Shown: positions 26,584 through 34,206 of the stretch, one piece after another
Layout: each line of letters opens with the position of its first letter
Numbering within the stretch: position 1 is the stretch's first letter
Origin: Streptomyces griseus
Lineage (GTDB): Bacteria; Actinomycetota; Actinomycetes; Streptomycetales; Streptomycetaceae
Direction of reading: 5' to 3'
NCBI RefSeq assembly: GCF_900460065.1
Contig: NZ_UAVD01000029.1
Coordinates: 1-64,000, forward strand
Length of the DNA stretch: 64,000 nt
The notes under the pieces: generated by a model
What the model was told of the DNA's origin: nothing
Database searches by the model: none
The model's input: only the letters and a program-made list of their open reading frames with translations
Position numbers and translations under genes: made by a program

Positions 26584-27317
26584 TCGGCCTCGTACTGGCA
26601 GCCGGTGCAGGACGACGTCTGCGCCCCTACACGGACACGCTGCCCAAGGCGCTCGTCCCTGTCGACGGCGACAAGACGGTCCTCGACCTCACGCTCGCCA
26701 ACTTCGCCGAGGTCGGACTCACCGAGGTCGCGATCGTCGTCGGCTACCGCAAGGAGGCCGTCTACGCCCGCAAGGCCGAGCTGGAGGCCACCTACGGCCT
26801 CACCCTCACGCTGATCGACAACGACAAGGCCGAGGAGTGGAACAACGCCTACTCCCTCTGGTGCGCCCGTGACGTCATCAAGCGCGGCGTGATCCTCGCC
26901 AACGGCGACACCGTGCACCCGGTCTCGGTCGAGAAGACCCTCCTGGACGCCCGCGGCAAGGGCCAGAAGATCATCCTCGCCCTGGACACCGAGAAGGTCC
27001 TCGCCGACGAGGAGATGAAGGTCATCACCGAGGAGGGCAAGGGCGTCCAGCGCATCACCAAGCTGATGGACCCGGCCACCGCGACCGGGGAGTACATCGG
27101 CGTCACCCTCATCGAGGCCGAGGCCGCCGAGGAGCTCGCGGACGCGCTGAAGACCACCTTCGAGCGCGACCCCGACCTCTACTACGAGGACGGCTACCAG
27201 GAGCTCGTGAACCGCGGCTTCACCGTCGACGTCGCTCCCATCGGCACCGTGACCTGGGTCGAGATCGACAACCACGACGACCTCAAGAAGGGCCGGGAGA
27301 TCGCGTGCCAGTACTGA
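26580..27317 (+). CDS. Sugar/alcohol-phosphate nucleotidyltransferase (phosphocholine cytidylyltransferase-like)
   Basis: 245 residues, a single nucleotidyltransferase fold: GLVLAAGAGRRLRPYTDTLPKAL at the N-terminus (nucleotide loop and Lys), ILANGDTVH with the metal-binding Asp, and ATGEYIGVTLIE. The pattern matches CTP-using enzymes of the LicC/phosphocholine cytidylyltransferase-like group, which make CDP-activated alcohols; that would supply the CDP-alcohol phosphotransferases on both sides. The alcohol (glycerol, inositol, choline or other) is not predictable. ATG 26580 overlaps the upstream stop as ATGA, and the next gene starts inside this one (27305), so translation is coupled. Confidence 0.85.
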   Translation: MIGLVLAAGAGRRLRPYTDTLPKALVPVDGDKTVLDLTLANFAEVGLTEVAIVVGYRKEAVYARKAELEATYGLTLTLIDNDKAEEWNNAYSLWCARDVIKRGVILANGDTVHPVSVEKTLLDARGKGQKIILALDTEKVLADEEMKVITEEGKGVQRITKLMDPATATGEYIGVTLIEAEAAEELADALKTTFERDPDLYYEDGYQELVNRGFTVDVAPIGTVTWVEIDNHDDLKKGREIACQY

Positions 27318-28366
27318 CCCGGCTCATTCCGTCCCCGGTCGTCGTCGACATCCGACGCGGCGCCATGGACGATCTGGCGGGTCTCCTGGCCGATCAGCGG
27401 ATCTCCTCCTCGGGCAAGCTCGCCATCGCGATCAGCGACGGCTCCGGGCGCGCCCTCAAGGAGCGGCTCGCCCCGGTCCTGCCGGGCGCCGACTGGTATC
27501 CGGTCTCCGACGGCACGATCGACTCGGCGGTGAAGCTCGCCGACGGCATCAAGGGCAACCGGTACGACGCCGTCGTCGGCCTCGGCGGCGGCAAGATCAT
27601 CGACGTGGCGAAGTACGCCGCGGCGCGGGTCGGGCTCCCCATGGTCGCCGTCGCGACGAACCTCTCGCACGACGGCCTGTGCTCGCCGGTCGCCACGCTG
27701 GACAACGACAACGGGCGCGGCTCCTACGGGGTCCCCACCCCGATCGCCGTGGTCATCGACCTCGACGTGATCCGCGAGGCGCCCGCCCGCTACGTCCGCT
27801 CCGGCATCGGCGACGCGATCTCCAACATCTCCTGCGTCGCCGACTGGGAGCTGGCCCACGAGGTCAACGGCGAGGAGATCGACGGCCTGGCGGCTGCCAT
27901 GGCCCGCCAGGCGGGCGAGGCCGTGCTGCGCCACCCCGGCGGGGTCGGCGACGACGCCTTCCTGAAGGTGCTGGCCGAGGGGCTCGTGCTCACCGGCATC
28001 TCGATGTCGGTCGCGGGCGACTCGCGCCCGGCGTCCGGCGCCTGCCACGAGATCAACCACGCCTTCGACCTGCTCTACCCCCAGCGCGCGGCCAGCCACG
28101 GCGAACAGGTCGGTCTCGGCGCGTGCTTCGCCATGCATCTGCGCGGTGCCCGTCAGGAGTCCCTCCTGATGGCATCGATACTGCGCCGCCACGGTCTGCC
28201 GGTCCTGCCGGAGGAGATCGGGTTCAGCGTCGACGAGTTCGTGAAGGCCGTCGACTACGCGCCGCAGACGCGTCCGGGACGCTTCACGGTCCTGGAGCAC
28301 CTCAACCTGTCCACCGACCAGATCAGGGACGCGTACGCCGACTATGCGACGACCATCAGTAGCTGA
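27305..28366 (+). CDS. Iron-containing alcohol dehydrogenase, glycerol-1-phosphate dehydrogenase-like
   Basis: 353 residues. It has the NAD(P) loop GLGGGKIIDVAKYAA and segments closely like sn-glycerol-1-phosphate dehydrogenases (archaeal EgsA, bacterial AraM): ATNLSHDGLCSP, GDSRPASGACHEINHAFD with the metal-binding His, and ASHGEQVGLG. Those enzymes reduce dihydroxyacetone phosphate to glycerol-1-phosphate. In an operon with a CTP-type nucleotidyltransferase and two CDP-alcohol phosphotransferases it may make the polyol phosphate that becomes activated. Substrate identity is inference. GTG 27305 overlaps the upstream gene by 13 bp, and the downstream gene starts 23 bp before its end. Confidence 0.87.
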   Translation: MPVLTRLIPSPVVVDIRRGAMDDLAGLLADQRISSSGKLAIAISDGSGRALKERLAPVLPGADWYPVSDGTIDSAVKLADGIKGNRYDAVVGLGGGKIIDVAKYAAARVGLPMVAVATNLSHDGLCSPVATLDNDNGRGSYGVPTPIAVVIDLDVIREAPARYVRSGIGDAISNISCVADWELAHEVNGEEIDGLAAAMARQAGEAVLRHPGGVGDDAFLKVLAEGLVLTGISMSVAGDSRPASGACHEINHAFDLLYPQRAASHGEQVGLGACFAMHLRGARQESLLMASILRRHGLPVLPEEIGFSVDEFVKAVDYAPQTRPGRFTVLEHLNLSTDQIRDAYADYATTISS

Positions 28367-29123
28367 ACTCCGTCCGGTCGTTCACCCCCCGGGGGTGAAG
28401 GACCGGCGCAGCGGCGAGCACTGGGCCGGGCGCATGTACATGCGCGAGATCTCGCTGCGCGTGGACCGCTACCTGGTCAACACCCGCGTCACGCCGAACC
28501 AGGTCACGTACGTGATGACGCTGGCCGGGGCCCTGGCCGCACCGGCGCTCCTGGTGCCGGGCGTCTGGGGCGCGGTGCTCGGTGTGGTGATGGTCCAGCT
28601 CTACCTGCTGTTCGACTGCGTGGACGGCGAGCTGGCCCGCTGGAAGAAGCAGTACTCGCTCAGCGGGGTCTACCTGGACCGGGTCGCCGCCTACCTGTGC
28701 GACGCGGCGGTGCTCGTCGGCCTCGGCCTGCGCGCCGCGGACATCTGGGGCGAGGGCCGGATCGACTGGCTCTGGGCCTTCCTCGGAACGCTGGCCGCGC
28801 TCGGCGCGATCCTCATCAAGGCCGAGACGGACCTGGTCGGCGTGGCCCGCCACCAGGGCGGGATGCCGCCGGTGAAGGAGGCGGCCTCCGAGCCGCGCTC
28901 CTCGGGCATGGCGCTGGCCCGCAGGGCCGCCGCCGCGCTCAAGTTCCACCGGCTGATCCTCGGCATCGAGGCCTCGCTGGTGATCCTCGTGGCGGCCGTC
29001 GTGGACGCGATCGGGGGCGACCTCTTCTACACCCGCCTGACCGTGGCGGTCATGGCCGGCATCGCGCTGCTGCAGACCCTGCTGCACCTGGTGTCCGTCC
29101 TGGCGTCCAGCAGGCTGAAGTGA
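28344..29123 (+). CDS. CDP-alcohol phosphotransferase family membrane protein lacking the last motif Asp
   Basis: 259 residues with about five or six membrane helices. The signature is present as DCVDGELAR (D91, D94, G95, A98, R99), G108 and D112, but the position of the final Asp, taken as the catalytic base, is A116. The next Asp is D120, four residues late. Either D120 substitutes, or the protein works differently or depends on its paralogue at 24745-26583. ATG 28344 overlaps the end of the dehydrogenase gene by 23 bp. The following glycosyltransferase start overlaps its stop as GTGA. Confidence 0.82.
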   Translation: MRRPSVAELRPVVHPPGVKDRRSGEHWAGRMYMREISLRVDRYLVNTRVTPNQVTYVMTLAGALAAPALLVPGVWGAVLGVVMVQLYLLFDCVDGELARWKKQYSLSGVYLDRVAAYLCDAAVLVGLGLRAADIWGEGRIDWLWAFLGTLAALGAILIKAETDLVGVARHQGGMPPVKEAASEPRSSGMALARRAAAALKFHRLILGIEASLVILVAAVVDAIGGDLFYTRLTVAVMAGIALLQTLLHLVSVLASSRLK

Positions 29124-30004
29124 CCCCTCCCATGAAACTGGGCGCGGTGATCATCACCATGGGCAACCGCCCGGACGAGCTCCGCGCCCTCCTCGATTCG
29201 GTCACCGCCCAGCACGGTGACCGGATCGAGGTCGTGGTGGTCGGCAACGGCGCCCCGGTCCCCGACGTGCCCGCCGGGGTGCGCACGGTGGAGCTGCCCG
29301 AGAACCTGGGCATCCCCGGCGGTCGCAACGTCGGCATCGAGGCGTTCGGGACCCGCGGGGCGGACGTGGACGCGCTCCTCTTCCTGGACGACGACGGGCT
29401 GCTCCCGAACCGGGACACCGCCGAGCTGTGCCGGCAGGCGTTCGCGGCGGACCCGAAGCTCGGGATCGTCACCTTCCGGATCGCCGACCCCGACACCGGC
29501 GCCACCCAGCGGCGCCACGTGCCCCGGCTGCGGGCCGCCGACCCGATGCGCTCCTCGCGCGTCACGACGTTCCTCGGCGGCGCCAACGCCGTACGCACCA
29601 AGGTCATCGCCGAGGTCGGTCCGCTGCCCGAGGACTTCTTCTACGCCCACGAGGAGACGGACCTGGCCTGGCGGGCGCTGGACGCGGGGTGGATGATCGA
29701 CTACCGCGCGGACCTGGTGCTGAACCACCCCACCACCGCCCCGTCCCGGCACGCGGTCTACCACCGCATGGTCGCCCGCAACCGGGTCTGGCTCGCCCGC
29801 CGGAACCTGCCCGCCCCCCTGGTCCCCCTCTATCCGGGGGTCTGGCTGCTGCTGACCCTGGTGAGGCGTCCCTCGGCGCCCGCGCTGAAGGCGTGGTTCG
29901 GCGGATTCGGGGAAGGCTGGACGACCCCCTGCGGGCCCCGGCGCCCGATGAAGTGGCGTACGGTGTGGCGGCTGACGAGGCTGGGCCGACCTCCGGTCAT
30001 CTGA
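29120..30004 (+). CDS. GT2-family glycosyltransferase
   Basis: About 294 residues with a GT-A fold: GAVIITMGNRPDELRALLDS at the N-terminus, NLGIPGGRNVGIEA, the metal and nucleotide-binding LLFLDDDGLLP (DxD-like) and the acceptor-site motif FFYAHEETDLAWRA, in which ExDLxxR is typical of GT2 enzymes. It resembles rhamnosyl- or galactofuranosyl-type enzymes of envelope polymer synthesis, but donor and acceptor are unknown. GTG 29120 overlaps the upstream stop as GTGA and is preferred; ATG 29132 lacks a ribosome site. Last gene before a 101-bp gap and the ABC exporter pair. Confidence 0.86.
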   Translation: MTPPMKLGAVIITMGNRPDELRALLDSVTAQHGDRIEVVVVGNGAPVPDVPAGVRTVELPENLGIPGGRNVGIEAFGTRGADVDALLFLDDDGLLPNRDTAELCRQAFAADPKLGIVTFRIADPDTGATQRRHVPRLRAADPMRSSRVTTFLGGANAVRTKVIAEVGPLPEDFFYAHEETDLAWRALDAGWMIDYRADLVLNHPTTAPSRHAVYHRMVARNRVWLARRNLPAPLVPLYPGVWLLLTLVRRPSAPALKAWFGGFGEGWTTPCGPRRPMKWRTVWRLTRLGRPPVI

Positions 30005-30105
30005 GAGGCTTTCCTCTGAGAGCATGAGGCGTATTTTCTTTCCGGAACCTGTCCGCCTGAGCCGCGCCCGCGACTGGCTGCGCGTGAAGACGAGAGTTTC
30101 AACTT

Positions 30106-31035
30106 GTGAGTGACACGACCCACGACGGTGGGGTAGCCCTCGGGACCCCGCCGTCCGCCGACGAGGGCCTCGACGCGGCCCAGCTGGCCGCCAAGTACGG
30201 CCTGACCGTGAGCGGCGCCAGGCCGGGGCTGTTCGCGTACATGCGACAGCTCTGGGGACGACGCCACTTCATCATGGCCTTCTCCCGGGCGAAGCTGACC
30301 GCGCAGTACAGCCAGGCCAAACTGGGCCAGCTGTGGCAAGTGGTCACACCTTTGCTGAACGCCTGTGTCTATTACCTGATCTTCGGGCTGATCCTGGGGA
30401 CCAGGGAGGGGATTCCCCACGACGTCTTCGTACCGTTCCTGGTCACCGGCGTCTTCGTCTTCACCTTCACCCAGAGCTCGGTGATGGCGGGCGTCCGCGC
30501 GATCTCCGGGAACCTCGGACTGGTGCGCGCCCTCCACTTCCCCCGGGCCTCGCTGCCCATCTCCTTCTCGCTCCAGCAGCTCCAGCAGCTGCTGTTCTCC
30601 ATGATCGTGCTGGTCGCGGTCGCCGTCATCTTCGGCAGCTACCCCTCGCTTTCGTGGCTGCTGGTGATCCCCGCCCTGATCCTCCAGTTCTTCTTCAACA
30701 CCGGCCTGGCCCTGATCATGGCGCGGCTCGGCTCCAAGACCCCCGACCTCGCGCAGCTGATGCCGTTCGTCATGCGGACCTGGATGTACGCCTCGGGCGT
30801 CATGTTCTCCATCCCGGTGATGCTCAAGGACAAGCCGGCCTGGATCGCCGACGTGCTCCAGTACAACCCCGCGGCGATCTACATGGACCTGGTCCGCTTC
30901 GCCCTGATCGACGGTTACGGCTCCGAGAACCTGCCGGACCACGTCTGGGCCGTCGGCCTCGGCTGGGCCGTGCTGTTCGGCGCCGTGGGATTCGTGTACT
31001 TCTGGAAGGCAGAGGAACGGTACGGCCGTGGCTGA
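30106..31035 (+). CDS. ABC-2 type polysaccharide/teichoic-acid exporter permease (Wzm/TagG-like)
   Basis: 309 residues with a cytosolic N-terminus of about 60 residues and six membrane helices. The stretch LGQLWQVVTPLLNACVYYLIFGLIL and the pattern VPFLVTGVFVFTF match ABC-2 permeases that export O-antigen or teichoic-acid-like polymers. It should pair with the ATP-binding protein encoded next, whose start overlaps this gene by 8 bp. Together with the CDP-alcohol and glycosyltransferase genes upstream it completes an envelope-polymer locus: build inside, export through this channel. The GTG start at 30106 follows GAGAG. Confidence 0.9.
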   Translation: MSDTTHDGGVALGTPPSADEGLDAAQLAAKYGLTVSGARPGLFAYMRQLWGRRHFIMAFSRAKLTAQYSQAKLGQLWQVVTPLLNACVYYLIFGLILGTREGIPHDVFVPFLVTGVFVFTFTQSSVMAGVRAISGNLGLVRALHFPRASLPISFSLQQLQQLLFSMIVLVAVAVIFGSYPSLSWLLVIPALILQFFFNTGLALIMARLGSKTPDLAQLMPFVMRTWMYASGVMFSIPVMLKDKPAWIADVLQYNPAAIYMDLVRFALIDGYGSENLPDHVWAVGLGWAVLFGAVGFVYFWKAEERYGRG

Positions 31036-31813
31036 GGACAACGCACAGGGGCGCATCCCCACGGTGATCGCCGACGACGTGCACATCGTGTACCGCGTCA
31101 ACGGCACGGGCGGCGGCCGGGGCAGCGCCACCGCCGCGCTGAGCCGGATGATGCGGCGCGGCAAGGGCGAGCCGCGCGGCGTGCGGAAGGTGCACGCCGT
31201 GCGCGGCGTCTCCTTCACCGCCTACCGCGGCGAGGCCATCGGGCTCATCGGCACCAACGGCTCCGGCAAGTCGACGCTGCTGCGCGCCATCGCCGGGCTG
31301 CTGCCGACCGAATCCGGTCAGGTGTACACGGACGGTCAGCCCTCGCTGCTCGGGGTGAACGCCGCGCTGATGAGCGACCTGACCGGCGAGCGCAATGTCG
31401 TGCTCGGCGGTCTGGCGATGGGCATGAGCCAGGACGAGATCCGTCAGCGCTACCAGGACATCGTGGAGTTCTCCGGCATCAACGAGAAGGGCGACTTCAT
31501 CACCCTGCCGATGCGGACGTACTCCTCCGGCATGGCGGCACGGCTGCGCTTCTCGATCGCCGCGGCCAAGAACCACGACGTCCTCATGATCGACGAGGCG
31601 CTGGCCACCGGTGACCGCAAGTTCCGCGTCCGCTCCGAGGAGCGGATCCGGGAGCTGCGCAAGGAGGCGGGCACCGTCTTCCTCGTCAGCCACAACAACA
31701 AGTCGATCAGGGACACCTGCGACCGCGCGCTGTGGCTGGAGAAGGGCGAACTCCTGATGGACGGCCCCACCGAGGAAGTCCTCAAGGCGTACGAGCGCGA
31801 AACGGGCAAGTAG
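31028..31813 (+). CDS. ABC transporter ATP-binding subunit (Wzt/TagH-like)
   Basis: 261 residues, one ABC domain: Walker A IGTNGSGKST, Q-loop region, signature RTYSSGMAARLRFS (the YSSGM form typical of polysaccharide and teichoic exporters), Walker B VLMIDEALATGD, and the H-loop VSHNN. There is no C-terminal carbohydrate-binding domain as in long Wzt proteins, so substrate recognition probably lies elsewhere. The GTG start is inside the permease gene, so the two are translationally coupled. An exceptionally long palindromic terminator follows 13 bp after the stop. Confidence 0.92.
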   Translation: MAEDNAQGRIPTVIADDVHIVYRVNGTGGGRGSATAALSRMMRRGKGEPRGVRKVHAVRGVSFTAYRGEAIGLIGTNGSGKSTLLRAIAGLLPTESGQVYTDGQPSLLGVNAALMSDLTGERNVVLGGLAMGMSQDEIRQRYQDIVEFSGINEKGDFITLPMRTYSSGMAARLRFSIAAAKNHDVLMIDEALATGDRKFRVRSEERIRELRKEAGTVFLVSHNNKSIRDTCDRALWLEKGELLMDGPTEEVLKAYERETGK

Positions 31814-31826
31814 CCCGAACGTTCGC

Positions 31827-31862
31827 CGCGGCCCCCGCCGGACCGGTCCGGCGGGGGCCGCG
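31827..31862. terminator. 36-bp perfect palindrome terminator after the exporter genes
   Basis: Two 18-bp arms that meet without a spacer (centre CCGGACCGGTCCGG), all but a few bases G or C. It lies just after the exporter stop and should fold into a very stable hairpin with a 4-base loop, isolating the locus from the hopanoid operon. Confidence 0.8.
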
Positions 31863-32167
31863 CGGTGCCCGGTGCCGTGCGGACCGTCCGCAGGAGGGCC
31901 CCGGGGTGATCTCCTCCCGGCGGATGACGTCAATTGCGCCACGCGCGGGGAAGGTTGACGGGGACGGCCGGGAAGCGGCGGTGGGCCCTCCACCCCGCCG
32001 ATCCCCTGTGAGCTGTACAACGTAAGCTGTAGTGGTGCTGATTCACGGCAAGTAGGGCGATACGCCCCGGCACCGGCCACTCTGTCGCAAAGCACTCGGA
32101 AGGCTGAGCGGCGTGTCCGAAAAGGGTTGTTTTGGGTCAGCAGTGTAGAACGGGAGATGTGACGGCA
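31863..32167 (+). promoter_or_regulatory. Promoter region of the hopanoid operon
   Basis: This 305-bp stretch has no gene of normal size. It drops in GC content around 31,990-32,150, as expected for a promoter. A direct repeat AGCTGTA occurs at 32011-32017 and 32025-32031, a 14-bp step, with AACGTAAG between. No confident -35/-10 pair could be assigned. A very short frame, GTG 32113 to TAG, is present but looks like chance. Confidence 0.45.
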
Positions 32168-32230
32168 ATGACGGAAGATCTCCAGCTCCGGCGTGGTCTC
32201 GCCGTCCCCGCGCCGGGCGGTCCGCAGTGA
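32168..32230 (+). CDS. Possible 20-codon leader frame coupled to hpnC
   Basis: ATG 32168 to TGA 32228-32230, coding MTEDLQLRRG then LAVPAPGGPQ. Its stop overlaps the GTG start of hpnC as GTGA, the same coupling seen between hpnC and hpnD. GGGAGATG lies upstream of its ATG, while hpnC itself has no clear ribosome site. So it may serve to load ribosomes onto hpnC. Peptide function is not implied. Confidence 0.4.
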   Translation: MTEDLQLRRGLAVPAPGGPQ

Positions 32231-33138
32231 CCTCGACCCCCGAGACGCGCATCGGTGACGCCACCCTCGGCAAGGCCGCGGACGAGAACTTCCCCGTGGC
32301 GCCCTTCTTCCTGCCCCGGGCCTGGCGCGGGGACCTCATGGCGGTCTACGGCTTCGCCCGGCTCGTCGACGACATCGGCGACGGCGACCTCGCCCCCGGC
32401 GGCGCGGACGCCCGCCACCTCGGCCTGGAGCCGGAGCAGAGCGACGACCGCCTCGCCATGCTCGACGCCTTCGAGGCCGACCTGCACCGGGTCTTCGCCA
32501 CCACCGGCGAGGAACCGCGCCACCCGCTGCTGCGCGACCTGCGGCCCACCGTGCGGCGCCGGGCCCTCACGCCCGAGCCCTTCCTCGGCCTGATCGAGGC
32601 CAACCGCCAGGACCAGAAGATCCGCCGCTACGCCACCTACGCCGATCTCGCCGCCTACTGCGAGCTCTCGGCCAACCCCGTCGGCCGCCTGGTCCTCGCC
32701 CTCACCGGCACCACCAGTCCCGAACGCGTCCGCCGCTCCGACGCCGTCTGTACCGCGCTCCAGATCGTCGAACACCTCCAGGACGTGGCCGAGGACCTGG
32801 AACGTGACCGGATCTATCTGCCCGCCGAGGACATGGCACGCTTCCGGGTCGCCGAAACCGACCTGGCCGCACCCTCCGCCGGAGCCTCCGTGCGCGCCCT
32901 GATCGCGTACGAGGCCCAGCGCGCGAGCGAGCTGCTCGACGAAGGCCCCCCGCTGGTGGGCAGCGTCGACGGCAGGCTCAAGCTGCTCCTCGCCGGATTC
33001 GTCGGGGGCGGTCGCAGCGCGCTCACGGCGATCTCGGCCGCGGGCTTCGACGTACTGCCCGGACCGCCCAAGCCCACCAAGCCCAGCCTGCTGCGCGAAG
33101 TGGGAACCGTCTTGCGAAGAGCGCGTGGAGAGAGGTGA
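32227..33138 (+). CDS. hpnC: Squalene synthase-type protein HpnC (hydroxysqualene synthase)
   Basis: 303 residues, a trans-prenyltransferase (squalene/phytoene synthase fold). The first Asp-rich motif is ARLVDDIGDGD and the second EHLQDVAEDLERDRIYLP. In other bacteria HpnC turns presqualene diphosphate, made by HpnD, into hydroxysqualene, which HpnE reduces to squalene. The start GTG overlaps the stop of a 20-codon leader frame. HpnC is the first proper gene of the hopanoid operon, and its last 4 bp overlap hpnD as GTGA. HpnC and HpnD are paralogues; the order and the NFPVAPFFLPRAWR N-terminal stretch mark this one as HpnC. Confidence 0.92.
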   Translation: MTSTPETRIGDATLGKAADENFPVAPFFLPRAWRGDLMAVYGFARLVDDIGDGDLAPGGADARHLGLEPEQSDDRLAMLDAFEADLHRVFATTGEEPRHPLLRDLRPTVRRRALTPEPFLGLIEANRQDQKIRRYATYADLAAYCELSANPVGRLVLALTGTTSPERVRRSDAVCTALQIVEHLQDVAEDLERDRIYLPAEDMARFRVAETDLAAPSAGASVRALIAYEAQRASELLDEGPPLVGSVDGRLKLLLAGFVGGGRSALTAISAAGFDVLPGPPKPTKPSLLREVGTVLRRARGER

Positions 33139-34088
33139 GCCGGACCGTGGAGGGACAGACGACGTACATGTCGCCGCCGGTGCAGGCCGCATACAGTTAC
33201 TGCGAGGCCGTCACCGGACAGCAGGCCCGTAACTTCGCCTACGGCATCAGGCTGCTGCCGTACGAGAAGCGGCAGGCCATGTCGGCGCTGTACGCCTTCT
33301 CCCGTCGTGTCGACGACATCGGCGACGGGGAGCTGGACCCGGAGACCAAGCGGACCCGGCTGGAGAGCACCCGCGAACTGCTGGAGCGGATCCGCAAGGA
33401 AGCGGTCGACGAGGACGACACCGACCCGGTGGCCGTCGCGCTCGCCGACGCCGCCCAACGGTTCCCCCTGCCGCTCGGCGGGCTCGACGAGCTGATCGAC
33501 GGCGTCCTGATGGACGTCCGGGGCGCGACCTACGAGACCTGGGACGACCTGAAGGCCTACTGCCGGTGCGTCGCCGGAGCCATCGGACGCCTCAGCCTCG
33601 GCGTCTTCGGCACCGCGCCGGGCGCGCGCGGGGCCGAACGCGCCGCCGAGTACGCCGACACGCTCGGCCTGGCCCTCCAGCTCACCAACATCCTGCGCGA
33701 CGTGCGCGAGGACGCCGGCAACGGGCGCACCTACCTGCCCGCCGACGACCTGGCCAAATTCGGCTGCTCGGCAGGGTTCCACCGGACCACCCCGCCCCCC
33801 GGGTCCGACTTCGCGGGCCTCATCCACTTCGAGGTCCGCCGCGCCCGGGCCCTGTTCGCCGAGGGCTACCGCCTGCTGCCGATGCTCGACCGCCGCAGCG
33901 GCGCCTGCGTCGCGGCGATGGCCGGGATCTACCGCCGCCTCCTCGACCGGATCGAGCGCGACCCCGAGGCCGTGCTGCGCGGGCGGGTCTCGCTGCCCGG
34001 GCACGAGAAGGCCTACGTCGCGGTGCGCGGCCTGTCCGGACTGGACGCCCGCCACATCGCGAAGCTCACCGGCAGGGGGCGAGCCTGA
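33135..34088 (+). CDS. hpnD: Presqualene diphosphate synthase HpnD
   Basis: 317 residues, squalene/phytoene synthase fold. The substrate motifs are FSRRVDDIGDGE and TNILRDVREDAGNGRTYLP, both intact for magnesium-diphosphate binding. It condenses two farnesyl diphosphates to presqualene diphosphate. The segment SYCEAVTGQQARNFAYGIRLLP at the N-terminus is typical of HpnD. GTG 33135 overlaps hpnC by 4 bp. A 118-bp gap to hpnE follows; nothing else is visible in it. Confidence 0.93.
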   Translation: MSRTVEGQTTYMSPPVQAAYSYCEAVTGQQARNFAYGIRLLPYEKRQAMSALYAFSRRVDDIGDGELDPETKRTRLESTRELLERIRKEAVDEDDTDPVAVALADAAQRFPLPLGGLDELIDGVLMDVRGATYETWDDLKAYCRCVAGAIGRLSLGVFGTAPGARGAERAAEYADTLGLALQLTNILRDVREDAGNGRTYLPADDLAKFGCSAGFHRTTPPPGSDFAGLIHFEVRRARALFAEGYRLLPMLDRRSGACVAAMAGIYRRLLDRIERDPEAVLRGRVSLPGHEKAYVAVRGLSGLDARHIAKLTGRGRA

Positions 34089-34206
34089 TGCGCCCGCGCC
34101 ACTTCGGCTCCCGGGCAACCCTCCGGTGGCCCGACGCGTCACTCACTGCGACGATCTCCAGGGTGAGGGCCCGGCAGAGCACACCGACCCGGCGAGAGGG
34201 GCACGC

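Noticed and set aside
31827..31862. 36-bp palindrome as a mobile-element end
   Set aside because: No transposase, no second copy in the window, and the place after a stop codon fits a terminator.
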